64,000 nucleotides of DNA from JANLVJ01 sp031363945. GTDB taxonomy: Bacteria > Bacteroidota > Bacteroidia > Sphingobacteriales > Sphingobacteriaceae. The translations under genes were made by a program, and so were the position numbers. This document shows, piece after piece, positions 9,294 through 17,116 of this stretch. The notes under the pieces were generated by a model. That model did not search any database, was not told the origin of the DNA, and saw only the letters and a program-made list of their open reading frames with translations. Each line of letters begins with the position of its first letter. Position 1 is the first letter of the stretch. The stretch covers positions 1 through 64,000 of the forward strand of contig JANLVJ010000055.1 of NCBI GenBank assembly GCA_031363945.1, in the 5' to 3' direction.

Positions 9294-10133
9294 ATGAAAA
9301 GATTTATTCTTACCCTAAGCTTTACCTTCATTTTTTTCGCTGCTCAACCTGGCATCATACCAGATGCCAATACATTCTTGCTCAGTCAGATTCTGGGTAA
9401 AGACATCGCAGCCGTTCAAACCATGGAATCAACCTTTGACCAGATCAGAACTTTTACAGATTTTGCCAGACATACCAAGGAAAATATTGAAAAAATGGCA
9501 AGAATGGAGCAGGAAGTTCAAAATGCATTAAAGACGGCGAAAGATATTAAAGATTTCAAATTCTCTGACATAAGTTATTTGCTTGAAAAAGCAACTGGTA
9601 TAGATACTGACCCAAGTACATACATCCCAAGAACAGCTTTGACAGCCTCATTATTATCAAAAATCAGCAATCATCAGGGAAATGGGGAGGCTGGTATTGC
9701 CCTTTACCGTTTGTATCATCAACCGCTTGATATAATCAGCAATTCAGGTTCGACGCAAAGAGATAGAAAACCAAAAACCATACAGGATCAACTGGGCATA
9801 GAAAGATACCTTGCCGCCCAGCAAGGCGCAAGCTATGAGGTGCTGACTGGTTTTGCCGACCGTTTTCAGCAGCAGGCATTGGAAATTCAGAGTAGTGTAA
9901 AAAAAGAAGATCTTTTTACAATGAACACCTCAGAGCGAATGCAGCTACTTTTAACTGCTGGTAACCTGATGGAAAAAAGTGTAGAATTAAAATTGAAAGC
10001 AGCTGACCTGCTCAGGCAGCAACCCGGTGAAACCATGATTGCTACCAGTCATGCAGCTGAATATCTGAACATACAGGCAGCTTGTTCAAACAGGGTCAGT
10101 GCCAGCCAGAAGACTACAGCAAGACTATTTTAA
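9294..10133 (+). CDS. VirB5/TrbJ-like conjugation protein
   Basis: A 279-residue exported protein with a signal peptide over about residues 1-20. It is almost entirely helical, with coiled-coil stretches (TKENIEKMARMEQEVQNAL; later SVELKLKAADLLRQ). This is the profile of VirB5/TrbJ pilus-tip proteins and of Bacteroidetes TraI (DUF4141), which acts in the periplasm or at the pilus tip. It lies 11 bases after traM. In CTnDOT-like operons the equivalent is between traG and traJ, so its position at the end is unusual. The family call rests on architecture and context. Confidence 0.6.
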   Translation: MKRFILTLSFTFIFFAAQPGIIPDANTFLLSQILGKDIAAVQTMESTFDQIRTFTDFARHTKENIEKMARMEQEVQNALKTAKDIKDFKFSDISYLLEKATGIDTDPSTYIPRTALTASLLSKISNHQGNGEAGIALYRLYHQPLDIISNSGSTQRDRKPKTIQDQLGIERYLAAQQGASYEVLTGFADRFQQQALEIQSSVKKEDLFTMNTSERMQLLLTAGNLMEKSVELKLKAADLLRQQPGETMIATSHAAEYLNIQAACSNRVSASQKTTARLF

Positions 10134-10225
10134 TTCATAATAAGCCTAATCTGATTTGTAATTTAATTATGGTCATAGTTTTATTAATTTTATCAATGTC
10201 TGCTACATAAAACCAGGCTTGATAG

Positions 10226-11995
10226 ATGCGCTTGACAAAACGCGAATTTCCGTTATTGCTAATTTCTTTTTTATGTTTTTTAAAACCTCTTGACCATTTA
10301 TCTCTAAATAGGTCAAGGGCCGTCATCAGTGATCAGGCTATCATAACCTATACCTGGCATAACCCAGAAGACCGGGATCAGCCTGTATTATTCAGTCTGT
10401 TTTGTAATAAAAGGAGAGCTCATTTTTTAGCTGCATCAGAGCCTGATAAATATGACCAGTTTTTTATCGACTACCCAAAGCAGGCAGTAATACGGATTTT
10501 AAAAAATACCAATAGGAGGAAACCAGCTACTGTTTCTAGTTTTAAGGATTTTGCGTCTGGTGAAGAAACCCATGCTGAATTAAAAGTACTTGGGCATGTT
10601 TGCAGTAAGTTCAGGTATATTAATTTAACCGATACCCTTGATGTTTGGGTTTGGAAGCAGGGCGAACTAAGAGGCTCTCCAGTCTTTAATTTGCTGAATC
10701 CCCAAGGCCTTGTTTTAAGGATCGATAAGAATACTGTTCCTTTATTTATTGCTCTCACAATACAGTATAAAAAAATTTCAGATCATGAATTTGGCTGGCC
10801 AAAAAAAGTTGGCCCCTTTATCAGTTCACGTCAATACGAGGATATTAAACGAAAGAGTACAGAAATATTAATCCCTGTTTTTCAACATGAGCAAATTGGA
10901 TTTCATGCCCAGGAAAAACAAAGGTCGCTACCTTATTCAAGTTCAACTTTTCATTATGCAGGAGGCACCGTCATTGTAAGACAGGTGAAACTGCCTTCAA
11001 TAAAAAATGATTATTCTGTTTTTGCTGAACTTACAGATTATTCAAATGGCGATGCCATGCCACGACAGGGTACGGTGTTTATCATTCCCGTTGATAAACG
11101 GCTTTCAATGCTTGATGCGTTAGATAAGGGGTTTAAAGTATTACCAGGCTTTAAAAGTGTAAATGGAAAAATATATAACGGGTTTCTCAAGACTGCCATA
11201 TATAATCCCTTAATTGAGCTCATGCGATTTACTACTCCTTACGGGATAAGGGCATTTAATAAAACCCCCTCTTTGGATGATTCAAAATGGGCTGATTCAG
11301 TGACCTGGAAACAAGATATTTCTGATTTAAAAAGTGAACTGGTCAGTGAAGTATATATTGGTACTTATATTCATGGCAATAACCCTTTGGGTCAGATTAT
11401 CTCCTTAAATCTGCGGTTTTATCCTCTGCCTCAGACCATAGAGAAACAGCGGATTTATGTACAGCCTTTGTTTAATACGGTAAGCGTTTTGCAGGCTGCA
11501 GGTCAGGAGCCCGGTACACTTTTTCAAGGAGATTCGTTACATCTAAAGTTTACGCTGCCTGTAGGTCTTCAAGACCTGAGTTTTAGATACCTTTCAAGTG
11601 GAGAGGGTTTATATCCTGATGGTGAAGCTTTCAGGCAGCGTATCAATCAGGTATTCTGGGATGATGATGAAATACTGAAAGTAACTCCCTGGCGAACTGA
11701 TTGTGGAACGTTCAGGGCTTATAACCCCGCTTCCCCTATAGCGACAAACGGCTTGGTGCAATCAGATCTTAGCAGGGCAGGATTTTGCCCGGGTTCAATA
11801 ACTTTACCTGTGAGCATAAACCTGGACGATCCTGAGGCTGGTATTCACGAAATTCGGGTAGTTATACCTATGGGCGGGGTTGAGGCCGCAGCTTCTGGTT
11901 TCTGGAATGTTTCTGGTGTTTTAATCGGACATTATGGCCCAAAGACAGATTTCCTGCACCGAAAAGCAAGACATAGACTACTTCAGGATCAGTAA
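10226..11995 (+). CDS. PNGase F-fold secreted protein, catalytic acids apparently replaced
   Basis: A 589-residue exported protein whose C-terminal half matches PNGase F-type proteins. It has TTPYGIRAF (about 336-344), the segment EVYIGTYIHG before a beta strand, WRTDCGTFRAYNPAS, SDLSRAGFCPG (513-523) and GFWNVSGVLIG near the end. PNGase F (peptide-N4-(N-acetyl-glucosaminyl)asparagine amidase) removes N-glycans from proteins. By eye, the WDR motif holding catalytic Asp60 aligns with MPR here (Pro279 in DAMPRQGTVF). The position of Glu206 aligns with Ala468 in GEAF, and Glu118 is not evident. It may therefore be a binding protein rather than an enzyme. It follows the VirB5-like gene by 92 bases in the same direction. 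I chose the start at 10226 because it gives a hydrophobic leader. Confidence 0.72.
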   Translation: MRLTKREFPLLLISFLCFLKPLDHLSLNRSRAVISDQAIITYTWHNPEDRDQPVLFSLFCNKRRAHFLAASEPDKYDQFFIDYPKQAVIRILKNTNRRKPATVSSFKDFASGEETHAELKVLGHVCSKFRYINLTDTLDVWVWKQGELRGSPVFNLLNPQGLVLRIDKNTVPLFIALTIQYKKISDHEFGWPKKVGPFISSRQYEDIKRKSTEILIPVFQHEQIGFHAQEKQRSLPYSSSTFHYAGGTVIVRQVKLPSIKNDYSVFAELTDYSNGDAMPRQGTVFIIPVDKRLSMLDALDKGFKVLPGFKSVNGKIYNGFLKTAIYNPLIELMRFTTPYGIRAFNKTPSLDDSKWADSVTWKQDISDLKSELVSEVYIGTYIHGNNPLGQIISLNLRFYPLPQTIEKQRIYVQPLFNTVSVLQAAGQEPGTLFQGDSLHLKFTLPVGLQDLSFRYLSSGEGLYPDGEAFRQRINQVFWDDDEILKVTPWRTDCGTFRAYNPASPIATNGLVQSDLSRAGFCPGSITLPVSINLDDPEAGIHEIRVVIPMGGVEAAASGFWNVSGVLIGHYGPKTDFLHRKARHRLLQDQ

Positions 11996-12094
11996 TTCAG
12001 AATCATCATTTAAGAAAGGAAGACCACATTATTATTAACAGTTTGAACTCTTATTCATCAGTTAATGCGGTATATTTGCACACAATTTGAGGAT

Positions 12095-13240
12095 ATGAGA
12101 TTCGGTACAAAAGTATTACATGCTGGCATAGAGCCAGATCCATCAACAGGGGCCATCATGACTCCTATATTTCAGACCTCTACCTATGTTCAGGAATCGC
12201 CGGGTAAACATAAAGGGTATGAGTATGCCAGAACTCAAAATCCTACCCGAACAGCTTTACAGAACAATCTGGCTGCCCTGGAGAATGCCAAGCATGGGTT
12301 TTGTTTTGGTAGCGGAATGGCCGCCACTGATGCAATAGCACGGCTTTTAAAGCCTGGAGATGAGGTTATTGCCATTGACGATTTGTATGGTGGTACGTAC
12401 CGCATCTTTACAAAAGTTTATGCAGCTTATGGTATCAAGTTTACGTTTGTGCCAATGGAGAATGCTTCTGATATAGAGGCGCATATTACTACGGCAACAA
12501 AAATGATATGGCTTGAAACACCAACTAATCCGACTTTAAAAGTTATTGATATTAAGAGAGTTACATCAATTGCCTTAAAGCATCAGATTATTGTTGTAGT
12601 AGACAATACCTTCGCAACTCCTTATCTTCAAAATCCATTGGATTTGGGTGCTGATATCGTTATTCATTCAGTTACAAAATACCTTGCAGGTCATAGTGAC
12701 GTAGTTATGGGTGCTGTAATCTGTAATTCTGATGAAATAGCAGAGCGTATAGAATTTTACCAAAACGCATGTGGTGGCGTGCCTGGCCCTCAGGATTGTT
12801 TTCTAGCACTGAGAGGAATAAAAACCCTTCATATACGAATGCAGCGTGCTGAAGAAAACGCTCTTCAAATAGCACATTTTCTGAAGTCAAATGAAAAAGT
12901 TGCCAAAGTGAACTGGCCTGGATTCCCTGATCATATCAATCATAGTATTGCATTAGAACAAATGCGTGGTTTTGGTGCAATGATTTCTTTTAGCTTAAAA
13001 GACGATACGCTTGAGAATGCTTCAATACTGACTTCTGCCACTCATTTATTTTCACTTGCAGAATCTTTAGGTGGGGTAGAATCACTTATTGGTCATCCAG
13101 CAACCATGACACATGCCTCGATTCCAAGAAGTGAGCGCTTAAAAAGCGGTGTTGCTGACTCCCTGATTAGATTGAGCGTGGGTATTGAAGATGTCCAAGA
13201 CTTGCTCGAAGACCTTGAAAATGCATTTAAGTCAATATAG
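12095..13240 (+). CDS. metB: Cystathionine gamma-synthase/beta-lyase family PLP enzyme
   Basis: A 381-residue cytoplasmic enzyme of the Cys/Met metabolism PLP family. It contains YARTQNPTRTALQ, FGSGMAATDAI (phosphate cradle), DDLYGGTYR, ETPTNPTLK, VVDNTFATPYLQNPLDLGAD and SVTKYLAGHSD, whose Lys195 should form the Schiff base with PLP. LIRLSVGIED closes the protein. Members convert O-acyl-homoserine plus cysteine to cystathionine, or cleave cystathionine; sequence alone does not separate gamma-synthase, gamma-lyase and beta-lyase. The frame is open from 12065, but ATG at 12095 (MRFGTKVLHAG) matches the usual start. It appears monocistronic and unrelated to the tra operon before it. Confidence 0.85.
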   Translation: MRFGTKVLHAGIEPDPSTGAIMTPIFQTSTYVQESPGKHKGYEYARTQNPTRTALQNNLAALENAKHGFCFGSGMAATDAIARLLKPGDEVIAIDDLYGGTYRIFTKVYAAYGIKFTFVPMENASDIEAHITTATKMIWLETPTNPTLKVIDIKRVTSIALKHQIIVVVDNTFATPYLQNPLDLGADIVIHSVTKYLAGHSDVVMGAVICNSDEIAERIEFYQNACGGVPGPQDCFLALRGIKTLHIRMQRAEENALQIAHFLKSNEKVAKVNWPGFPDHINHSIALEQMRGFGAMISFSLKDDTLENASILTSATHLFSLAESLGGVESLIGHPATMTHASIPRSERLKSGVADSLIRLSVGIEDVQDLLEDLENAFKSI

Positions 13241-13481
13241 TTAAATGACTGCATATAAGTGCTTAATGCTTTATCTGATTCTTTTGTATTTCAAATGCAG
13301 TTTGTTTTAGCCCTAAATCTACTTGCATTTATTGGTGAGATATTTAGTTCTATTAATCACTGTGTTTGATTGATTTACCTTCCCCTGTTCAAAATCTTCA
13401 TTTGTGTATGATTAAAAACAATTCAAAACTAATACTAGTTATTTGTCATAATCAAATTGTATTAAAATTTATATCACATAC

Positions 13482-14141
13482 ATGAACACGAATTCAATTA
13501 CCGATACGAGTGCGTTAATTCTTAATCAGCTAAACTGGCGTTACGCAACCAAAAAGTTTGATGCTGGAAAGAAGCTTAGCGAAGAAACCATTGACAACCT
13601 TTTAAATTATATAAATCTGAGTGCTTCATCTTATGGTCTGCAACCATATAGAGTATTAAATATTGAGTCTGCAGAAATGCGGGCGAAATTATCTGCTCCA
13701 AGTTATGGTCAGTCACAAATCACAGAAGCTTCGCATTTACTTGTGTTTGCCGCGGTAACAAATCTTGATGATGCATATGTCGATAGATTCATAAATCTGA
13801 CAGCTGTAACAAGAAATATTTCTGCTGAGACAATGAATGAATATGCTGGTGCAATCAAAGCATCTATTCAACATAGAGATCTTTCTGCAAGACTTTCATG
13901 GTCGGCCCGTCAGGCTTATATTGCCATGGGAACGTTATTGCAGTCGGCAGCATTGCTTCACGTTGATGCCTGCCCCATGGAAGGTTTCTCAGCTGAATTA
14001 TATGATACTGTTTTAGGTCTTAAAGAACATAATCTGACCGCCCTTGCAGTAGTAACTTTAGGTCATAGAGCTGAAGATGATAGTTTTCAACATTATGCTA
14101 AAGTTAGAATTCCTTTAGACGAACTTGTAATTAAATTTTAG
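13482..14141 (+). CDS. NfsB-like nitroreductase family NAD(P)H oxidoreductase
   Basis: A 219-residue flavoprotein of the nitroreductase family. The N-terminal LNWRYATKKFDAGKKLSEET followed by SASSYGLQPYRVL is the classic FMN-binding signature, and ARQAYIAMGTLLQSAA, CPMEGF and LGHRAEDD follow in the expected order. Such enzymes reduce nitro compounds, quinones or dihydropteridines with NAD(P)H in the cytoplasm; the natural substrate is not evident. The length is typical. A strong hairpin terminator follows its stop. Confidence 0.88.
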   Translation: MNTNSITDTSALILNQLNWRYATKKFDAGKKLSEETIDNLLNYINLSASSYGLQPYRVLNIESAEMRAKLSAPSYGQSQITEASHLLVFAAVTNLDDAYVDRFINLTAVTRNISAETMNEYAGAIKASIQHRDLSARLSWSARQAYIAMGTLLQSAALLHVDACPMEGFSAELYDTVLGLKEHNLTALAVVTLGHRAEDDSFQHYAKVRIPLDELVIKF

Positions 14142-14158
14142 TTAGCGAAAATTCCGTT

Positions 14159-14194
14159 TTCCCGGTTGAAGAAAATTCACCGGGAATTTTTTTT
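14159..14194 (+). terminator. Rho-independent terminator after the nitroreductase gene
   Basis: A perfect 8-bp stem, TTCCCGGT paired with ACCGGGAA, surrounds a 12-base loop and is followed by eight T residues. It begins 17 bases after the nitroreductase stop. Confidence 0.88.
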
Positions 14195-14227
14195 CAGTTT
14201 AATTTTTTATGTCAGTCCCTAAAATTC

Positions 14228-14416
14228 TCATACTGGAATTTTTAGTTGCCGCTCGATTTCAGGTTCATCAAGTCTGCAGCACCCACAGGGTAAGACTTGC
14301 TTAACATAGAGAATTAAATTCCCTTTACTATTAAGTTCAGGTTTATCAAGGGTGACCAATATTTCTTTGTTTCCCACACCGAAGCACACTGGACAAAAAA
14401 CGATTTTTAGATTCAT
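14228..14416 (-). CDS. Small cysteine-rich (zinc-ribbon-like) protein
   Basis: A 62-residue protein beginning MNLKIVFCPVCFGVG and ending with a CGCC block near DEPEIERQLKIPV. The two cysteine clusters (C-P-x-C and C-x-C-C) about 35 residues apart suggest a bound zinc ion, but I recognise no family. The frame stays open upstream to 14548; the ATG at 14416 is chosen because the extension looks non-coding. It is divergent from the TIGR02757 gene. It could be a spurious frame, but the paired cysteines and the charged C-terminus favour a real gene. Confidence 0.45.
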   Translation of the reverse strand: MNLKIVFCPVCFGVGNKEILVTLDKPELNSKGNLILYVKQVLPCGCCRLDEPEIERQLKIPV

Positions 14417-14520
14417 GATACGTGTTTTTAATAGGACTAAAGAATCAAATCTAATTCTCATATACTGCCTGGCATCCAGGTAAAACACCTTTTTTATAAG
14501 TAAAAACAGGATATTTACAC

Positions 14521-15348
14521 ATGGCTGTTGCTGTTGAAATAATTCCAACCTACTACATAGATAATATACATGACTTTTTGGAGCAGAAAACGCTTCAATA
14601 CAATCACGTTGAGTTCATTTCAAATGACCCGGTAAGTATTCCACATTTATTCACTGTAAAACAAGACATTGAAATTATGGGATTCTGGGCTGCTATGCTC
14701 TCATGGGGGCAGAGAAAAACTATTCTGAATAAATGCCATGAGCTGATCGGGTTAATGAATGGCAGTCCGTATGATTTCATCATGAATCATAGGGAAAAAG
14801 ACCTGACTGTGTTCTCAAACTTTAAACACCGTACTTTCAATTTAACAGATACCCTTTATTTTATAAAGTTTTTGAAGTTTCATTATTCATCTTTTGAAAG
14901 CCTTGAAGATGCTTTTACACAGCAAAATGGTCAGTATTCTGCAGAAAAAGGATTGAATGGTTTTAGAAATTATTTTTTTAGAGGAGATTACCCGACCCGA
15001 ACATTCAAGCATGTAAGCTGGCCTATGGGAGGCTCAACTTGTAAAAGGCTGAATATGTTTTTAAGGTGGATGGTTAGAAATGACGGTTTAGGAGTAGATT
15101 TTGGTATTTGGAAAAATATCCCGGTTTCATCACTGATGATACCACTTGATCTGCATGTTGACAGGGTTTCCCGTAAACTCGGCTTAATCAGTCGTAAGCA
15201 ATGTGACTGGAAAACAGTACTTGAATTAACAGCACAACTTGCAATCTTTGACCCATCAGACCCTTGTAAATACGATTTTGCGCTTTTTAACCTTGGAATT
15301 GAAGAGAAGTTTCAGTTTAGTTCGGTTAATTTGCCTGTGACTGACTAA
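14521..15348 (+). CDS. TIGR02757 (DUF2400) family protein
   Basis: A 275-residue protein with the conserved blocks of TIGR02757. These are IEIMGFWAAMLSWGQRKTIL near residue 50, NFKHRTFNLTDTLYFI, a central MGGSTCKRLNMFLRWMVR, and IPLDLHVDRVSRKLGL followed by DPSDPCKYDFALFNLGI. The last blocks resemble the helix-hairpin-helix/DNA-glycosylase fold (LHVDR and K-x-D), so a nucleic-acid role is sometimes suggested. The biochemical function of the family is unknown to me. The length matches. The next gene begins 48 bases downstream and may be co-transcribed. Confidence 0.85.
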   Translation: MAVAVEIIPTYYIDNIHDFLEQKTLQYNHVEFISNDPVSIPHLFTVKQDIEIMGFWAAMLSWGQRKTILNKCHELIGLMNGSPYDFIMNHREKDLTVFSNFKHRTFNLTDTLYFIKFLKFHYSSFESLEDAFTQQNGQYSAEKGLNGFRNYFFRGDYPTRTFKHVSWPMGGSTCKRLNMFLRWMVRNDGLGVDFGIWKNIPVSSLMIPLDLHVDRVSRKLGLISRKQCDWKTVLELTAQLAIFDPSDPCKYDFALFNLGIEEKFQFSSVNLPVTD

Positions 15349-15396
15349 TAATAATACTGCTTTTTAAAAAAGAATTATACCTTCGTCTAACGAATT

Positions 15397-15936
15397 ATGA
15401 AAAAGACCTTCGCTCTTCTTCTGCTATGTGTTCATCTCTGTAATCTTTCGGGTTACATGCTGACACAATTCTTTATGCAGCAGAATGATAGGTGGCTTAT
15501 AGAAAAGCTTGACCAGCATTCTTATGCTGAAAACAGTCTGATAATAATCAAAATTCCGCTTCACCTACCGTATACTTCCGAATCAACAAACTTTGTTCGG
15601 GTTAATGGTCAAATAGAATTACATGGAACCTGGTTTAATTATGTTCAGCGTAGAGTAATGCGTGATAGTCTAGTCTTAATGTGTATGCCAAATTTAGAAA
15701 AGGGAAAACTGCTCACCGCAGCAGTCGAGCTTAACCGGCAGAATGAAGGTTTATTGTCTGGTAAAAATCATGAACCTCTGGTTAAGAAGGCTAGGGCCCT
15801 TGACGAGTATATTGTTAACACTATTTTTTCTTTCGCTTTAAAATTGAATGCTCCCACCTCACCTGATTATTTCTCATCGGTTGGGCTGCTTCCATATCCT
15901 GCTCTATCGTTAAACGCTGAACCACCAGAAGCCTAA
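15397..15936 (+). CDS. Secreted protein of unknown function
   Basis: A 179-residue protein with a hydrophobic leader (MKKTFALLLLCVHLCNLSGYML), then a beta-rich region including ENSLIIIKIPLHLPY and RVNGQIELHGTWFNYV, and a C-terminus with DEYIVNTIFSFALKL. Proteins of this shape occur in Bacteroidota next to outer-membrane proteins, but I cannot name a family. It lies between the TIGR02757 gene and an outer-membrane barrel gene. A very long perfect hairpin separates it from the latter. Confidence 0.65.
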   Translation: MKKTFALLLLCVHLCNLSGYMLTQFFMQQNDRWLIEKLDQHSYAENSLIIIKIPLHLPYTSESTNFVRVNGQIELHGTWFNYVQRRVMRDSLVLMCMPNLEKGKLLTAAVELNRQNEGLLSGKNHEPLVKKARALDEYIVNTIFSFALKLNAPTSPDYFSSVGLLPYPALSLNAEPPEA

Positions 15937-15958
15937 GTAGGCTGTTTATTACATTATT

Positions 15959-16014
15959 TCTTATGCATTGACCTACAATCTTTTATTTAAAAGATTGTAG
16001 GTCAATGCATAAGA
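15959..16014. repeat. 27-bp perfect inverted repeat with a 2-base loop
   Basis: Two 27-base arms, TCTTATGCATTGACCTACAA continuing into TCTTTTA and its exact reverse complement, flank a TT loop, so the whole 56-bp stretch can fold into one uninterrupted hairpin. It starts 22 bases after the stop of the secreted protein gene and ends about 145 bases before the outer-membrane gene. No T-run follows the stem on either strand, so it is not a standard terminator. It could be a bidirectional terminator, a palindromic repeat family or a mobile palindrome. Confidence 0.92.
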
Positions 16015-16158
16015 TTAAATCAGCCATTTACTGTTTCCTAAAGCAAAAGACGGTGTTTGTTTAAAACGCGCCTTTGGCAATCTATTCTGCAAATCATTTA
16101 CTGATCACTTAAAGGTTTCTCATCCTCTATCCGGTCTTATCCTATCTTTACTTTTTTC

Positions 16159-17091
16159 ATGAAAAAACTCTTACTATTTGTGAGCCCTGTCTGTATGCTG
16201 TTTTTCTGCCTGGGTAGTTTATCAAGCAGGGCACAAACTGAATCTGATGCCTTGATGATACCGCAAAACTATCTATGTAGCGGTGCATTTTACGCGCATA
16301 CTTCCTGGTCTTCCTATTGGGAAGGCACCTTTAAACGTAAAAATGGTAATCTTGGCACGGTCAGCAGCAATGATTACACGCTTATGGCAAATTATGGTTT
16401 TTCAAACCGCCTTAATATCATGGCTTCAGTTCCTTATATTTCAAGCAGAGCCTCGGCTGGTACGTTAGCCCCCCACGCTGGTTTTCAGGATCTTATGGTC
16501 ACAATAAAGTATGTAGCCCTGAAAATCAAGTCTCCTGTCAGTCAGTTCAGGCTCATCACCACAGCTTCAGGCATACTTCCCTTAAGCAATTATGAAGCAG
16601 ATTTTTTGCCTTTATCAATTGGATCACATAGTAAACGGTTAATGGCAAGACTCATGGCAGATTATCAGGTCAGGCATTTTTTCTTCACTGGTTCTGGTGC
16701 TTACAGTTATCGTGGCAATATTTCAATAGACAGAGATTATTATTACACGACCAGTATGCATTATACCCATGAGGTTTTTATGCCAGACCAGTTTATGCTG
16801 GCTGTCAGAACCGGACTGAGAACGAAAGACCTTATTGCCGAACTCGTATTACAGCAAACAAACACACTGGGTGGCTTTGACATGCGTAAAAATGATATGC
16901 CTTTTCCGAGTAACCGTATGAATGATAAGACGATAGGGGCGAATTTCAAGTACACTTCTTCCTTTATTCAGGGTCTTGAGCTCTCGGCAGGTGCTGATTA
17001 TGTAGTTAAAGGAAGAAATGTTGGCCAAAGCTCAACTTTTCATGCCGGCCTATTTTATCTGGCAAATCTGTCAGGAAAATCAAGACAATAA
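16159..17091 (+). CDS. Outer-membrane beta-barrel protein (transporter-like)
   Basis: A 310-residue exported protein. The signal peptide ends near SSRAQ (about residue 26), and alternating amphipathic strands follow, for example YTLMANYGFSNRLNIMASVPY and FQDLMVTIKYVALKI. The pattern resembles MetA/phenol-degradation-type or transporter-type outer-membrane barrels of Bacteroidota. The substrate is unknown. Its stop lies 25 bases before the chosen start of the PAP2/haloperoxidase lipoprotein, and the two are probably an operon. Confidence 0.7.
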   Translation: MKKLLLFVSPVCMLFFCLGSLSSRAQTESDALMIPQNYLCSGAFYAHTSWSSYWEGTFKRKNGNLGTVSSNDYTLMANYGFSNRLNIMASVPYISSRASAGTLAPHAGFQDLMVTIKYVALKIKSPVSQFRLITTASGILPLSNYEADFLPLSIGSHSKRLMARLMADYQVRHFFFTGSGAYSYRGNISIDRDYYYTTSMHYTHEVFMPDQFMLAVRTGLRTKDLIAELVLQQTNTLGGFDMRKNDMPFPSNRMNDKTIGANFKYTSSFIQGLELSAGADYVVKGRNVGQSSTFHAGLFYLANLSGKSRQ

Positions 17092-17116
17092 AATTCAGGA
17101 ACCCAGAAAATTAATT

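Noticed and set aside
12001..12094. SAM riboswitch upstream of the metB-like gene
   Set aside because: The leader is under 100 bases and shows no matching stems or terminator.
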